A stretch of 64,000 nt of DNA from the NCBI GenBank assembly GCA_963795415.1, contig CAWCHQ010000002.1:992001-1056000 (forward strand), read 5' to 3'. Numbering within the stretch: position 1 is the first letter of the stretch; every line of letters begins with the position of its first letter. The notes beneath the pieces were generated by a model, which saw only the letters and a program-made list of their open reading frames with translations, did not search any database and was not told where the DNA came from. Shown here piece after piece: positions 26,142-35,259 of the stretch. The stretch comes from CAVSUZ01 sp963795415 (GTDB lineage: Bacteria > Pseudomonadota > Alphaproteobacteria > Acetobacterales > Acetobacteraceae). A program made the position numbers and the translations under genes.

Positions 26142-27193
26142 TTACGACGGATCTATGCGCGGCGTTACCTGGCGCGCTTCCAGTTCGCGGTCACCTTCGC
26201 CGATCGCCCGCACGCCGTTCTTGCCGATCTCGCGCCCTCCGATCAGGGCGCGGAGCAAAGCGTCCGGCATGGTGATGCTACCGCGGGTGTAAATGCTGCG
26301 GGTTTGGCCATAAGTCAGAGAGGCCAGCAGCGCCTTCGCATCGTCGATCGGATCGTCTTCAAACGGGCGGCCGTATTTCTGGAAATCGTTCGGCGAGGCG
26401 ACATAGCCGACGGCTTCGGTGCTGTTGCTGACCTCCATGCGATCGAAAAGCCCGACGCTGATGAGCCACCGGTAAAGCTCGGCGCCCAGAATCGTCTTCA
26501 CGTCCGCGTCGTAGAGGGCACACTGTTGCGGCGCATCTTGTCCTGAACTTCGGAGAGCCGCTGCTTTTTGGCAGTCAGAGCCTCCAGCACCAGCAGCGTC
26601 TTCTTCGCATATTGACCGTCACGAAAGGTATTCGAATTGAACACGATGGTGCGGTCCCGGTCGGTCTCCTCATCGATGATGGCGATGCTCTTGCAGAGGT
26701 CGATTAACGCGCTGGCTTTGGCCATTGGAAGTTTATAGAGGTCGCTGACGAACGTCGTCGCCTCTTGCCGCCCGAGCGGCCGTTCCGCAACCTTCTCCGA
26801 CAGTTCGATTACCGCCTCTTCGTCATTGGACGGTCCAGCGTCGTCGAAGATGTCGCTGGTCGTCTCCAACACTGCTGTCGTGGTGGCGCCGAGACGCTCA
26901 CCGCGCCACTCTTCGCGACGTCTATCCGGCCGGCATTTTCAGCACATTCAGCCCAACATCACGCGTCGGCTTGTCGAGTTGAGCTGACAGGCTCGCTTGA
27001 CGGTGTCGCTCGAGATGGTGGGGTTGGGATCGTCCGCCAGGTTACGGCGCAAGAGATTGTAGAGGCGGCCGATATGGCCGGCGTCGGAGATGTTTTCCAG
27101 CCGGGCGGCGCCGACGCCGGTAACCGCGACGAGATTTCTCCCTGCGCGAGAAGCCAGGCGCCTTTTGTCTTCTTGTCCAAGTTTAACTTGCAA
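26142..27193 (-). pseudogene. Unidentified gene, about 350 codons, broken by three frame changes
   Basis: Pieces in successive minus-strand frames: from the ATG at 27193 MQVKLGQEDKRRLASRAG, then GVGAARLENISDAGHIGRL; then VGLNVLKMPAG; then REEWRGERLGATTTAVLE, then ELSEKVAERPLGRQEATTF and DRTIVFNSNTFRDGQYAKK; then CALYDADVKTILGAELYRWL and YGQTRSIYTRGSITMPDAL to the stop at 26142. Each break is one or two bases. The beginning overlaps the vapC end by 11 bases, so it was probably the third gene of the vapBC operon. I do not recognise the family. Confidence 0.5.
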
Positions 27194-27590
27194 CGCGAAA
27201 CGGATTGATGATGCGCAGTCCCTCGTCGAGCGCCATGCCGTGCTGCATATCCTCCGACCACAACGTGTCGCAATCGGCGAGGAGCGCCGAGGCGGCGATC
27301 ATCGCGTCGTAGGTGGAGAGATTATAACGCTCGGCGAGCGCAAGACCGGTCTCGTGCGTCTCGACGGTGATCGGTTGGACGGTCAGCAGGCCGCGCAGCA
27401 TGGACAGAAACGTATGGGTGTCTGGCCACGTCATCCGCATCTTGCGGCGCGCGACATTTGTCAGTTCGTTCAGAACCTGCACGCTGATCACGCCACCATT
27501 GCCGATGATCGCCTCCGCGCGATCCGCCTTCACGGGGTCACCGGACGCGATATAGACGAGGACGTTGGTGTCGAAGAAGCTACCGGGCAT
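27183..27590 (-). CDS. vapC: VapC-type PIN-domain ribonuclease toxin
   Basis: About 135 residues with the PIN core: SFFDTNVLVYIASGDP holds the first catalytic Asp, VLNELTNVARRK the conserved Glu, and YNLSTYDAMIAASALLADCD the two further Asp residues, followed by LWSEDMQHG. VapC toxins cleave tRNA or rRNA when freed from VapB. Start ATG at 27590 (27599 possible), overlapping the antitoxin stop by 11 bases, which is typical TA coupling. All four acidic residues are present, so the toxin should be active. Confidence 0.9.
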   Translation of the reverse strand: MPGSFFDTNVLVYIASGDPVKADRAEAIIGNGGVISVQVLNELTNVARRKMRMTWPDTHTFLSMLRGLLTVQPITVETHETGLALAERYNLSTYDAMIAASALLADCDTLWSEDMQHGMALDEGLRIINPFRVAS

Positions 27591-27810
27591 TCGCCTCATT
27601 CCGGTCGAATTTGAAATCGGGCGGCAGGCGACCGCGGAAGGCGCGAAGCCGCTTCAGCAATTCATCGCGGCCCGGCTTGCGCGCGACGGCGAGTTCCCGC
27701 GCGTCGGCGACATGGATTTCGATCTCGTCGCCTTCCTTAAGTTCGAGCGCTTCGACCACGGCGGCGGGCAGGCGAACGGCGAGACTATTGCCCCATTTGG
27801 CGACCTGCAT
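27580..27810 (-). CDS. vapB: VapB-type antitoxin (SpoVT/AbrB fold)
   Basis: A 76-residue protein from the ATG at 27810 with a strong aggagggccgac ribosome-binding site. Residues 1-45 form the swapped-hairpin AbrB DNA-binding domain (VAKWGNSLAVRLPAAVVEAL, then KEGDEIEIHV). The C-terminal tail (RLRAFRGRLPPDFKFDRNE) would wrap around VapC and block it. The longer frame to 27861 crosses the operator and is rejected. Autoregulation through the palindrome at 27831-27858 is expected. Confidence 0.9.
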   Translation of the reverse strand: MQVAKWGNSLAVRLPAAVVEALELKEGDEIEIHVADARELAVARKPGRDELLKRLRAFRGRLPPDFKFDRNEANAR

Positions 27811-27830
27811 GTCGGCCCTCCTTTCTCGCT

Positions 27831-27858
27831 GGATATACGTTGCTGAGGATGTATATCC
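27831..27858. promoter_or_regulatory. Probable VapBC operator (inverted repeat)
   Basis: A perfect inverted repeat GGATATAC (27831-27838) / GTATATCC (27851-27858) with a 12-base spacer lies 20 bases upstream of the vapB start, in an AT-richer patch than its surroundings. VapB-type antitoxins bind such repeats to repress their own promoter. Function is inferred from symmetry and position. Confidence 0.7.
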
Positions 27859-28242
27859 CATAACGTCATTGTCAACTTGACCCTACCCGGAACGGATTTG
27901 CGCAATTTCCGGTCGGTACATGAGCCCGCCAACGTCAACTTGAACCGGATTTGCCTCTCTCAGCGGATCGGATTGCTAAGGCGACCGTTGCCGCGGGGGT
28001 TGACAATGCCCCAGAGATGCTCACCGCTTCGGTCAAGTTGTTGATTACGAGGGTCTTTCACCAGGCACCCTCCCCCTGCCGCCTCGCGGCCATCCCCCTC
28101 TTTCGCCCGTCCGCACCTGGTCGACAGAACCTCTTCGCCGGCTACGCCGCCATGGCCGCCGCCGAAGCAAGCGAGTCCGAGGACCGACGCCCGGGTCGAG
28201 GTCGCATCGGCGACGTCGCCAATGAACCGGCGGCCGCGACGG

Positions 28243-28575
28243 ATGACCCTTCCCCGCGCCGCCGCGAGGTCTGGCTGCTGTCCTTCAACCCGGCGGTAGG
28301 CGGGAGATCCAGAAGACCCCGACGGGCCGCAGTGCTAAGCAACAACACGGCAAACACCCTGCTGAATCGGCTCCAGGTGGTGCTGACCTCCGGCCAGATC
28401 GTCCGCCTCTACCTCGCGGATGTCTCCTTGCGCTCAACTGCGAGCAACGCAAAGCTATGGCCGAGCAGATCACGACTGCCAGCAAACGCCGCCTCCAGGT
28501 GTTGCCTCGGCGTGGCTCAACGCCGAACACTGGGCCGCAGTGTGCCGCGTCGTCCGGCTCCAATTCGGCCTTTGA
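28243..28575 (+). pseudogene. MazF/PemK-like toxin remnant
   Basis: Starting near the ATG at 28243, frames joined across several one-base shifts give REVWLLSFNPAVGG, then EIQKT, RRAAVLSNNTANTLLNRLQVV, TSGQIVRLYLADVSL, CEQRKAMAEQITTASKRRLQ and, at the end, VVRLQFGL with TGA at 28573-28575. This order is the MazF/PemK fold. At least four frameshifts rule out activity. No matching antitoxin was recognised upstream. Confidence 0.6.
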
Positions 28576-28779
28576 TCGCCAGGCCGCGACGGGAAATCCG
28601 TCGGTCGGAGCAACCTGGGACGCGCGATCCAGGTAATTCGAGGCCCTGCCCTGCCGGCCTCGGAAGGTGTTCGGTGGGGTGTGACGACGCGGCACGGGCA
28701 GCCCTCCCCCGGACCATGACAGCGCGCTCGGGACCGCAGGGCGACCCGGCCTTCGATGCCTGGAATGGAGTTTCGGCGG

Positions 28780-29075
28780 GGCTCCCTCCCCTGCCCCGCC
28801 GCCGCGCCGGGATCGCCAGGCCCGGCCGGCCGCTGTTCTGGGGCATTGCCAGCGTCGGCGCACTGATGGGCGCGCCAATGTCCAACAGGATCGTTGCCCG
28901 GCTAATGAAACAGGCCTGCGCCCTGGCTGGGGGTCGCCCCGACCGGTTCACCGGCCGGCCCCTCCCTCGCGGCCGGGTCACCGTCGCGCGCGACCTGGAG
29001 CTGGCGCTGGCAGCCTAATGCACCAGTCCCGCCACCCATCGGCCGATACCACCCCTTCCTACACTACCCCTTACC
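28780..29075 (+). pseudogene. Tyrosine recombinase (integrase) C-terminal remnant
   Basis: The frame reads AGIARPGRPLFWGI, then GAPMSNRIVARLMKQACALA, then PDRFTGRPLPRGRVT, where intact integrases have H-S-L-R-x-G. After a frame change comes MHQSRHPSADTTPSYTT, the position of the MxQSRHRS...Y box with the catalytic tyrosine. The catalytic His/Arg box is altered and the N-terminal half is absent, so this is a dead integrase end. The flanking bases 28576-28779 show nothing clear. Confidence 0.5.
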
Positions 29076-29361
29076 TACATCGAGTCCGCCGACGCGTGGC
29101 GCAACAACAATCACCGAAACGGTCTTTTGGCGGGAGGATCGTTAGACACTGGCGCCACGTGAACCTCGAAGCGGTCGGTCGCGCTCTCGCACGACCGTGC
29201 GGTCGCTGCGGTGAAGCAAGGGGGTTTCTTCGGCCGGCAGATGGCGCATCTAGGACGCTGCGATGAGGGAGCCTAGCCATACACAACGGCAAAGTTGCCC
29301 TATGGTCGGACGGACACCACCGCAGTAATGAGCACGCCACAGATCGTGATCCTCTTGTGCC

Positions 29362-30429
29362 TCAGTCGAGGTTCGTACGCTTATCGTCGGTCACCGGCCT
29401 GTGGTGGGCGACCGGAGAGGTGATGCGGTCAAGAATTTCTTCCAATGCACCCAAGAGCACCATTCGCTCATGCTTGGACGGGGCGGGGAAGCTGATCGTT
29501 ACCCCCCCTCCCCTGACCGCCTTCTGGCCGCGGGCTAGGATTGCGCCATCGGGTGCGCGAACGACGTGCTGCTTCGCGCGACCAGCCGCACCTGATGGCG
29601 CTGGCTTCTGGGCCGCCCCGACCAGACGTTGCATCACCGCCGCCGGAACGATTGTCGGCGCACTGCGACCGGCAAGCTCAGTCTGCTCGACGCGCAGGGC
29701 CAGGGCTTCCGCGAGGACGCGCTCTCGCTGCTCGGGCGAGCGGAGCAGCGGCGCCAACGCAGCGCCATGGCTGATGCCGATGACGTGCGGCGACCCGAAC
29801 GAAGCTACGACCTCGGCCGGCAGCCTCGCGAGTTCCAGATACCGACTTAGCCAACTCTTCGTAACTTCGAGGCGTTCGGCCATCCGTTGCTGGCTGCCGC
29901 CATAGTAGCGTTCGACAGCTCGGGCATAGTCACAGGCACGCTCATAGTCGGAGAGGTCTCGCCTGCTCCGGTTCTCGAGGTCGGCGATCCGGAATGCTTC
30001 CTCGTCCGTTAGCTCGCGCGGTTCGATGAGGAATTTGAATTCAGGGTAGTCGTGCGCCCGCATCCACGACACGGTCCAGTGGCGGCGAGCGCCACAGATG
30101 ACCTCATAGGCACGCTCGGGGTCACCCTGGATCCGCCGCACGATTGCCGGCACCTCCTGGCGACCCTGGGCCTTGAAGCTTTCGATCAGGTCGGCGCAAG
30201 TGTCAGGGTTCAAGGCGGCGTAGTCACGGTTGTGGCCATCCCAGATTCGACAGCGCGCCGGGTCGACGAGTTCCTGGAACCGGGTGATCGAATTACCCGC
30301 CGCCAATTCCGCAAGTCGGTTGTCGCGGGCCCCGAGAATGTCGGTACGCGGTGGCAGGCGCGCCCCAGTTGCGGGCGTGGGCCCAACACCCGCAAGCCCT
30401 TGTGCGAAGCCCCGGTTACCTTGCGCCAT
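29362..30429 (-). CDS. parB: ParB/RepB-family plasmid partition protein
   Basis: A 355-residue protein. The N-terminal arm is basic. The ParB/Srx-like nuclease-fold domain includes ALNPDTCADLIESFKAQGRQ and YEVICGARRHWTVSWMRAH (the GARRH box that binds CTP in ParB proteins). The HTH follows: GGSQQRMAERLEVTKSWLSR, then YLELARLP. The C-terminus is a likely dimer domain. It binds parS sites and, with ParA, segregates plasmid copies. Start at the ATG at 30429. It lies downstream of parA with a parS-like palindrome between them, a repABC/parABS-type layout. Confidence 0.92.
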   Translation of the reverse strand: MAQGNRGFAQGLAGVGPTPATGARLPPRTDILGARDNRLAELAAGNSITRFQELVDPARCRIWDGHNRDYAALNPDTCADLIESFKAQGRQEVPAIVRRIQGDPERAYEVICGARRHWTVSWMRAHDYPEFKFLIEPRELTDEEAFRIADLENRSRRDLSDYERACDYARAVERYYGGSQQRMAERLEVTKSWLSRYLELARLPAEVVASFGSPHVIGISHGAALAPLLRSPEQRERVLAEALALRVEQTELAGRSAPTIVPAAVMQRLVGAAQKPAPSGAAGRAKQHVVRAPDGAILARGQKAVRGGGVTISFPAPSKHERMVLLGALEEILDRITSPVAHHRPVTDDKRTNLD

Positions 30430-30467
30430 GGCACTAAATCCCTTGGATCCTCAGAGTGTAGGCAAGA

Positions 30468-30483
30468 GTTGCAGGCCTGCAAC
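30468..30483. promoter_or_regulatory. parS-like centromere site (perfect 16-bp palindrome)
   Basis: GTTGCAGGCCTGCAAC is a perfect palindrome between the parA stop (30488) and the parB start (30429). It fits the GTTNNNNGCNNNNAAC pattern known for repABC-type parS sites. A near-identical copy is at 33354-33369. Confidence 0.82.
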
Positions 30484-30487
30484 GCCC

Positions 30488-31672
30488 TCACAGAACGCCT
30501 TCCGCCCGCAGGTGCTCGACCTGGCTGGGCCAGGTCAGCCGAATCTGCGTCTCGACTTCGGCATTGACTCCATTCAGATAGGTCATGCAGCGTTGATAGG
30601 TTTCGCGCGACGTAACCGGGTGCTCGAGCTCATAGACCGTCATAAGTCGAGCTGATGCGTTGTCGATCTCCGCGCTGTCCTTCAGCACCGTGCGGAGAAG
30701 CGTGTCCCCAAAGAGGTTCCGCATAAGCCCGAGCAGTTCGCGCTGCATGGATTTCTGCTCGTCCGCTCGCGTGGCGACGAGACGCATCCATCGCAGATCG
30801 ACGGGCATTTGGCGCTCCTCAAGTGTCAGCATTGTCTCATAGAGCATAGTTAGGAACGAGGTTGTCGACGTGAAATCGACAACGGTCGGCGGCACGGGCA
30901 CGAGCAGGGCATTGGCCGCGCGCATGACCGAGAGCGAGATTGTGCCGAGCGCCGGTGGCGGATCGAGGATGACGACATCGAAATGGTCGCCGACCGACGC
31001 GATACCCTCGGCTAGTCGGTTCAGCAAATTTGGCTCCGCTCGGGCAACACGCGCGGCAAGTTCATACTCAGACGAGTAGAGCTTGAGGTTGGCTGGCAAG
31101 AGGTACAGCCCGTCCCAATGCGTCTCGCGCACAGCATAGGCGAGGCTCGCCATCTCGGCATTACGGAAGAACGGATAGAGGGTGTCATCTTCCTTGATGT
31201 CGAGATCGGGTACATAGCCGAACAGTGCGGTACTGGATCCCTGGCTATCGCAGTCTATTAGGCAGACCCGGTAGCCCTTGATCGCTAGGTATTGCGCAAG
31301 GTGGGCTGAGACGGTCGACTTGCCGACGCCGCCCTTGAAGTTCTGCACCGCAATAATCGACAGCGGGTCGTCCGCGGTCCGCCACGGGCGCGTACCGAAG
31401 ACTGTCCGCATCTGGTTGAGTTCGGCGAGAGTATAACCCACTCGGCGGCCTGAGGCCGTGCGCTCGACGGCCGGAAGCCGCCCGTCTTTCTCGGCCTCGC
31501 GAATCGCGGCGCTCGTGCGTCCAACCAACTCCGCTACCCGCGTAATCGGGAAACGCGGTGCCTGCCGAATCGCGCTGTCGCCCCCCGTAGTCTGGGCCCG
31601 CAGCGACTCCAGCACGCTCAGGGATCGCGCGCAGAGATCAGCGATCGTGTCAGTTGACGGGGACACGTCCAT
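30488..31672 (-). CDS. parA: ParA-family partition ATPase (type Ia, with N-terminal HTH)
   Basis: A 394-residue protein. The N-terminal part has a MerR/HTH-like segment (ITRVAELVGRTSAAIREAE, then GRRVGYTLAEL), which in type Ia ParA/RepA proteins binds the operator. The deviant Walker A is NFKGGVGKSTVSAHLAQYL, the A' motif is CLIDCDSQGSS, and Walker B is VVILDPPPALG. It forms nucleoid-bound gradients that move plasmid copies and also autorepresses. The ATG at 31672 is preferred over a TTG at 31702 because aggaagg precedes it. It follows rep directly, so rep-parA-parB are probably one transcription unit. Confidence 0.93.
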   Translation of the reverse strand: MDVSPSTDTIADLCARSLSVLESLRAQTTGGDSAIRQAPRFPITRVAELVGRTSAAIREAEKDGRLPAVERTASGRRVGYTLAELNQMRTVFGTRPWRTADDPLSIIAVQNFKGGVGKSTVSAHLAQYLAIKGYRVCLIDCDSQGSSTALFGYVPDLDIKEDDTLYPFFRNAEMASLAYAVRETHWDGLYLLPANLKLYSSEYELAARVARAEPNLLNRLAEGIASVGDHFDVVILDPPPALGTISLSVMRAANALLVPVPPTVVDFTSTTSFLTMLYETMLTLEERQMPVDLRWMRLVATRADEQKSMQRELLGLMRNLFGDTLLRTVLKDSAEIDNASARLMTVYELEHPVTSRETYQRCMTYLNGVNAEVETQIRLTWPSQVEHLRAEGVL

Positions 31673-31698
31673 GATGCCTTCCTGGGCTTGAAGAGGGA

Positions 31699-32997
31699 TC
31701 AACGCCCGGACTTCCGCGCCCGCACCGTGGGCGGCTCAGCCAATTCCGCTGCCGCGGCGGCCCTGCGCAGCGCCTGATCGAAGCGCGTGGATATCCAGTG
31801 GGCGATGAAGCGTGTGGAGGTCAGCAGAATCCACGCACCGTCAACATCCTCTAGGCTGACATCTTTAAGCCAGGCCCGGGCCTCCGCCGCCCCGAGAGCT
31901 TCGGCCAGCGCTGTCATGAAACTGGTCGCGACGTTCGCCTGGTCAGAGCACATTGATAAGGGAAGAGACGACGGCGTAAGACCCGTACCTTTATCATCGG
32001 GCGCCAGCTTCAGATGGGCGCCTGGGATCAGCTTTTGCTGAAGCGGGGCAGGGGATGCGTAGAGTCGGATGAGCGTCGTATCGAAGTCAGCCTTGGCCTC
32101 CGGATAGACTGCGGAGACCTGCCGCTCCCAGGCATCCCGAACGGTCTGGCGGAACTTACGAATATTTTTGCCGTCGTTCCCGAAATGTACGGCGAGTTGC
32201 TGCCAGGTGATTGCCGCAGGTCGCTTGGAGCTGATCCGTGGCAGGCGATAGGCGAGCCAAGTATAGAGATCGAGCGCAGTCGCCGAGTCACGGATCTGGC
32301 GGATCGCCGTTTCGTTTAGCGGCACAGCATGTTGTCGGAGATGGTCGAAGAATCCCTCAGTCATAAGAATCTCGCGCAGGAATGCGCCGTTCTTGCGGTC
32401 TACGCCGACATATTCGTTCGTCAGCTTGATCTCCTTGATCCCGAACTCGCGCTCGGTCTGCTCGGCCGGGCTGTCCCAGCGAATCATCCATTCACAGGCC
32501 AGGAGCCGATCAAGTTGCTCCTTGATCAGCGTCGCCGAGCCGCGCGGCCCGTAGCTAATGGTCCGGAAGCCCATGCGCCGCATCCAGTCCGTGAAGGTGG
32601 CACCGAGTACGACATGGCGCGACTTGGTCCGTACGGCTTCAGTCATGATGTGAATCAGGACCAGGCGCGGCAGTGATCCATACGGCACCCCAAGGCTCTG
32701 CAGGCGTTGTTGGCCGTTGACGGTCTCGACCACCGGCTTGGGGTTTATGACGAGCGTGTATTGGCCATCCTGCCGAATGATAGGCGCGTGTTCGTCAGGC
32801 GGGCGCCGTACGGGTAGCGACATGGCGCACAGAGCGGAGTGCAGGAAATTCGGGGAGGGAGTCTCGCCGGCGACGGCGCTGACCCGGTCGAACAGGTCCG
32901 GTTGTCCAGCTTCGCGAGCGACCGCGACGGCTGCCTCGGGCCCATGATGGACGAGCGCGAGATGGATTTGCTGGCCAAGAGGTGGACGAGGGGCCAC
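31699..32997 (-). CDS. RPA-family plasmid replication initiator (RepA-like)
   Basis: A 432-residue protein of the plasmid-encoded RepA type (PF04796). Recognisable parts are LQSLGVPYGSLPRLVLIHI, then RHVVLGATFTDWMRRMGF, then SATLIKEQLDRLLACEW, then REFGIKEIKLTNEYV, then SATALDLYTWLAYRLPR, then VHFGNDGKNIRKFRQTVRD. This is the winged-helix layout of iteron-binding initiators. The GTG at 32997 is taken as start. Five iteron-like repeats lie 200-330 bases upstream, which fits a theta-replicating iteron plasmid. Its stop abuts parA. This protein defines the replicon of the window. Confidence 0.9.
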   Translation of the reverse strand: MAPRPPLGQQIHLALVHHGPEAAVAVAREAGQPDLFDRVSAVAGETPSPNFLHSALCAMSLPVRRPPDEHAPIIRQDGQYTLVINPKPVVETVNGQQRLQSLGVPYGSLPRLVLIHIMTEAVRTKSRHVVLGATFTDWMRRMGFRTISYGPRGSATLIKEQLDRLLACEWMIRWDSPAEQTEREFGIKEIKLTNEYVGVDRKNGAFLREILMTEGFFDHLRQHAVPLNETAIRQIRDSATALDLYTWLAYRLPRISSKRPAAITWQQLAVHFGNDGKNIRKFRQTVRDAWERQVSAVYPEAKADFDTTLIRLYASPAPLQQKLIPGAHLKLAPDDKGTGLTPSSLPLSMCSDQANVATSFMTALAEALGAAEARAWLKDVSLEDVDGAWILLTSTRFIAHWISTRFDQALRRAAAAAELAEPPTVRARKSGR

Positions 32998-33193
32998 GTC
33001 GTGGTCTCCGCCGCGACTCGGTGCGCGTCGCGCGGATTATCGTTAGCACAACGAGATCCGAGCGGGAGCTATTTGCGCAAGCTGACGGTCTGGTCGTTGT
33101 AAATCGCAAGCAGGCCGATGAAAAGGGTACACCAAGTCGCAAGATTGCCTGCGGCCTGCTTCGGGCTCTCTCAGGAAGAGATTTCTAGGAATG

Positions 33194-33325
33194 GTACCCT
33201 CGTCATCGGTGGCTGGCCGCGTCCCGTACCGGGTTCATCGGTGCGACTCGGTTCCGCCGTACCCTCCTCAGCGGTTGTTCGTACCGAGCTCATCGGCAGG
33301 ACGTTGCCGTACCAAGATCATCTAT
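33194..33325. repeat. Iteron array, probable origin of replication (oriV)
   Basis: Five directly oriented 17-base repeats with the pattern GTACCNNNNTCATCGGT occur at 33194-33210, 33226-33242, 33259-33275 (tcagcgg variant), 33281-33297 and 33309-33325 (tcatcta variant). Start-to-start spacing is 32, 33, 22 and 28 bases. They lie upstream of the rep gene, where iteron plasmids keep the initiator-binding sites. The repeats were found by reading, and the outermost two are the most diverged. Confidence 0.82.
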
Positions 33326-33353
33326 GGCGAAGGGCATGCTGCCCTCCCGTCGG

Positions 33354-33369
33354 GTTGCAGGTCTGCAAC
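33354..33369. promoter_or_regulatory. Second parS-like site
   Basis: GTTGCAGGTCTGCAAC matches the palindrome at 30468-30483 in 15 of 16 positions (central GC changed to GT). It sits 28 bases beyond the last iteron. Two copies flanking the rep-parA block suggest ParB loading on both sides of the replicon core. Confidence 0.7.
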
Positions 33370-34599
33370 TCAAGCGCAAATCGCTGAATTGCTTGTGGGA
33401 TTTCGAGTGCGGGGCAGGATAGGCCTGTTCCGATCTTGCGTTTCTCAGAAGGGGCAACTGCGGTGAAGAAAGGCAACAGATCAGCTGCGAACTGACGCCG
33501 GCTTCGGTCAAAACACGACGCGTCAGGATGACCCTCGAAACGGGCCGTCGAGTTCGAGATACTCGTTGAGCACCGAATAGCTTTTTTGCCGGTCCGAACT
33601 GCTTCAGGCGGGTGCGGCGTACGCCGCGACTCCCGGTGGCACAGGCGCAGGCCACGCCCGATTGTCTGATGTGCTCGACGCGGATGGAGGCGAGCTGGCG
33701 GTCGCGTTGCTCACGGAGGTCATCGGGCAGCGGGCAAGAATCCCCGCAGCGCGTCGAATGGCCCTGCGAGTTTCTTGACCGGGAGTTGGCCCGAGTTCGG
33801 CAACTGCCAGCGGCGATGAAGTGCAATAGCGAAATGGCGGCGCGCCGGACGCCGCCCTCGGCAGCGAGGAACGCGACGACGTCGGCGCCGCGGCCCGGCG
33901 CGGACAGGTCGTGCTAACTGCACATTCGCACCCGGCGCGCAGGCCGGCACGCTACCCGCGGCGGGTATTCCCGGTCGTGGCTCGGGGAGCGAAGGCGGAA
34001 GCGGCGGCTCGTGCGGTGTCGAGCGTGCCATCATGGGCTGGCTCGAAGGCGCCTGCGGTCGCGTCAAACCAGGTCCGCGGTACCCCGCGGAGCCTCTGAG
34101 GACGGGGCTGGTGGCCAACGCGACCTCGCGGGCCGTATGCCCGACAAGCGGAGGCACCAAAGTGCTTACCGCTCGTCGGCACGCCCCTGCCGGCGGGGGT
34201 CGCCCGAGACGGTGCGGTTGTACGCCGTGCGCCGGCCGGTGTCTCTTCTTTCCCCGCCACGTCGGAGTTGGTCGCGTCCTACCTCCAGAGCTGCGCCGAG
34301 ACGCTGAGCAGCGGGTCATTGCTCCGCGCGCGGCGTCGATCGGCGACAAGGCGTGGCCTTTGCCTCGCCCCACCGCAGATCCCGCGGTTGGAAGCCATCT
34401 GCCGGGATGTTCGCCGCTCGCGACGCGCTGGCGCCACGCGCGCCCCTCGGCGGCCGGCAAAACTCGCTCGCCGAGGGCGTTGTGACCATGGTCCGCGACG
34501 TGGCGGGAGCCGTTCTCGGGCCCGGAGGCGCCGCTCTTCGTGCAGCCATTGCCGAGATGGAGTGTCGCGTGCGTTCAGGGCAGGGGCCGGCATTATGCC
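33370..34599. other. Gene-poor stretch with weak coding traces
   Basis: No family is recognisable. One plus-strand frame from about 33583 to 33777 (ELLQAGAAYAATPGGTGAGH, then GELAVALLTEVIGQRARIP) has protein-like composition but no start codon and may be the tail of a lost gene. The remainder gives Arg/Pro/Ala-rich text in all frames. Confidence 0.4.
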
Positions 34600-35220
34600 C
34601 AAACACCCGGTGCACCTGGGTAGCTGCGGTCCCGGCCAAGCCAAGCCGCTCTGCCTGGACCAGCAGATGCTTGACCGAGTAGGGGGTGCCATCGTGTTCC
34701 GCCGCGCGGGCGTGCGTTCCCGCATGCCTCGAGCTGGCCGCGATCTGTTGGAGCGTCCGCTCGGGCGCCGCCTTGATGCCGGCAACCAGCCGGATCAGCC
34801 GGTCATCGCCCCGGCTGCGGCCGCGCGCGGTCCAGCAGGCTCGCCTCGACGATGCCTTCCGCCACCAACCGCCGTACCGTCCGGCGCAGCCGCTCGACCG
34901 TCCAGCTTGCCTCCTGGCCGCGGTTCAGCACCCGCACGACGTCGCCCCACGGCTGGTCGGGACGCGTTCGCCGCACGGTCGACAGCCAGGAGTCCCATCC
35001 GCGCCAGGACACTGTCGAGATGCGCGGCGTCGCGGCTGGCCTCCGGGTCGCCGGCGCGCAGGCCGGCCCTGGTGCGCTCGGCAATCAGCGCCCGCTCCAG
35101 CTGGGCGACGGCGCCCAGAACCTGCGAGGAGAACATGCCCTGCGGCGTGGACGTGTCGATTCGGATTGTCGATTTGCTTGACGAGTTGCACTTTGGCGTG
35201 GAGTGTGCTGCCCTAAGCGC
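34600..35220 (-). pseudogene. Serine recombinase (resolvase/invertase family) remnant
   Basis: Minus-strand frames give IDTSTPQGMFSSQVLGAVAQ followed by LERALIAERTRAGLRAGD, the end of the resolvase catalytic domain and its E helix. Then come WGDVVRVLNRGQEASWTVER and LRRTVRRLVAEGIVEAS, a C-terminal HTH-type region, then DDRLIRLVAGIKAAPERT and YSVKHLLVQAERLGLAG. The N-terminal catalytic serine part is missing and the frame changes at least twice. It is probably the leftover recombinase of a transposon or plasmid resolution system. Confidence 0.65.
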
Positions 35221-35259
35221 AGTATGAACTCCCACTCGGATGCTAGGCTGCGAGCCGGT

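Noticed and set aside
33194..33325. Iterons considered as a CRISPR array
   Set aside because: Repeats are only 17 bases with variable interiors and irregular 5-16 base gaps, and no cas genes are present; position upstream of rep fits iterons.
34279..34640. Possible extra gene beyond the serine recombinase tail
   Set aside because: Frames are broken and Arg/Pro/Ala-rich; only the part above about 34600 matches the recombinase C-terminus.
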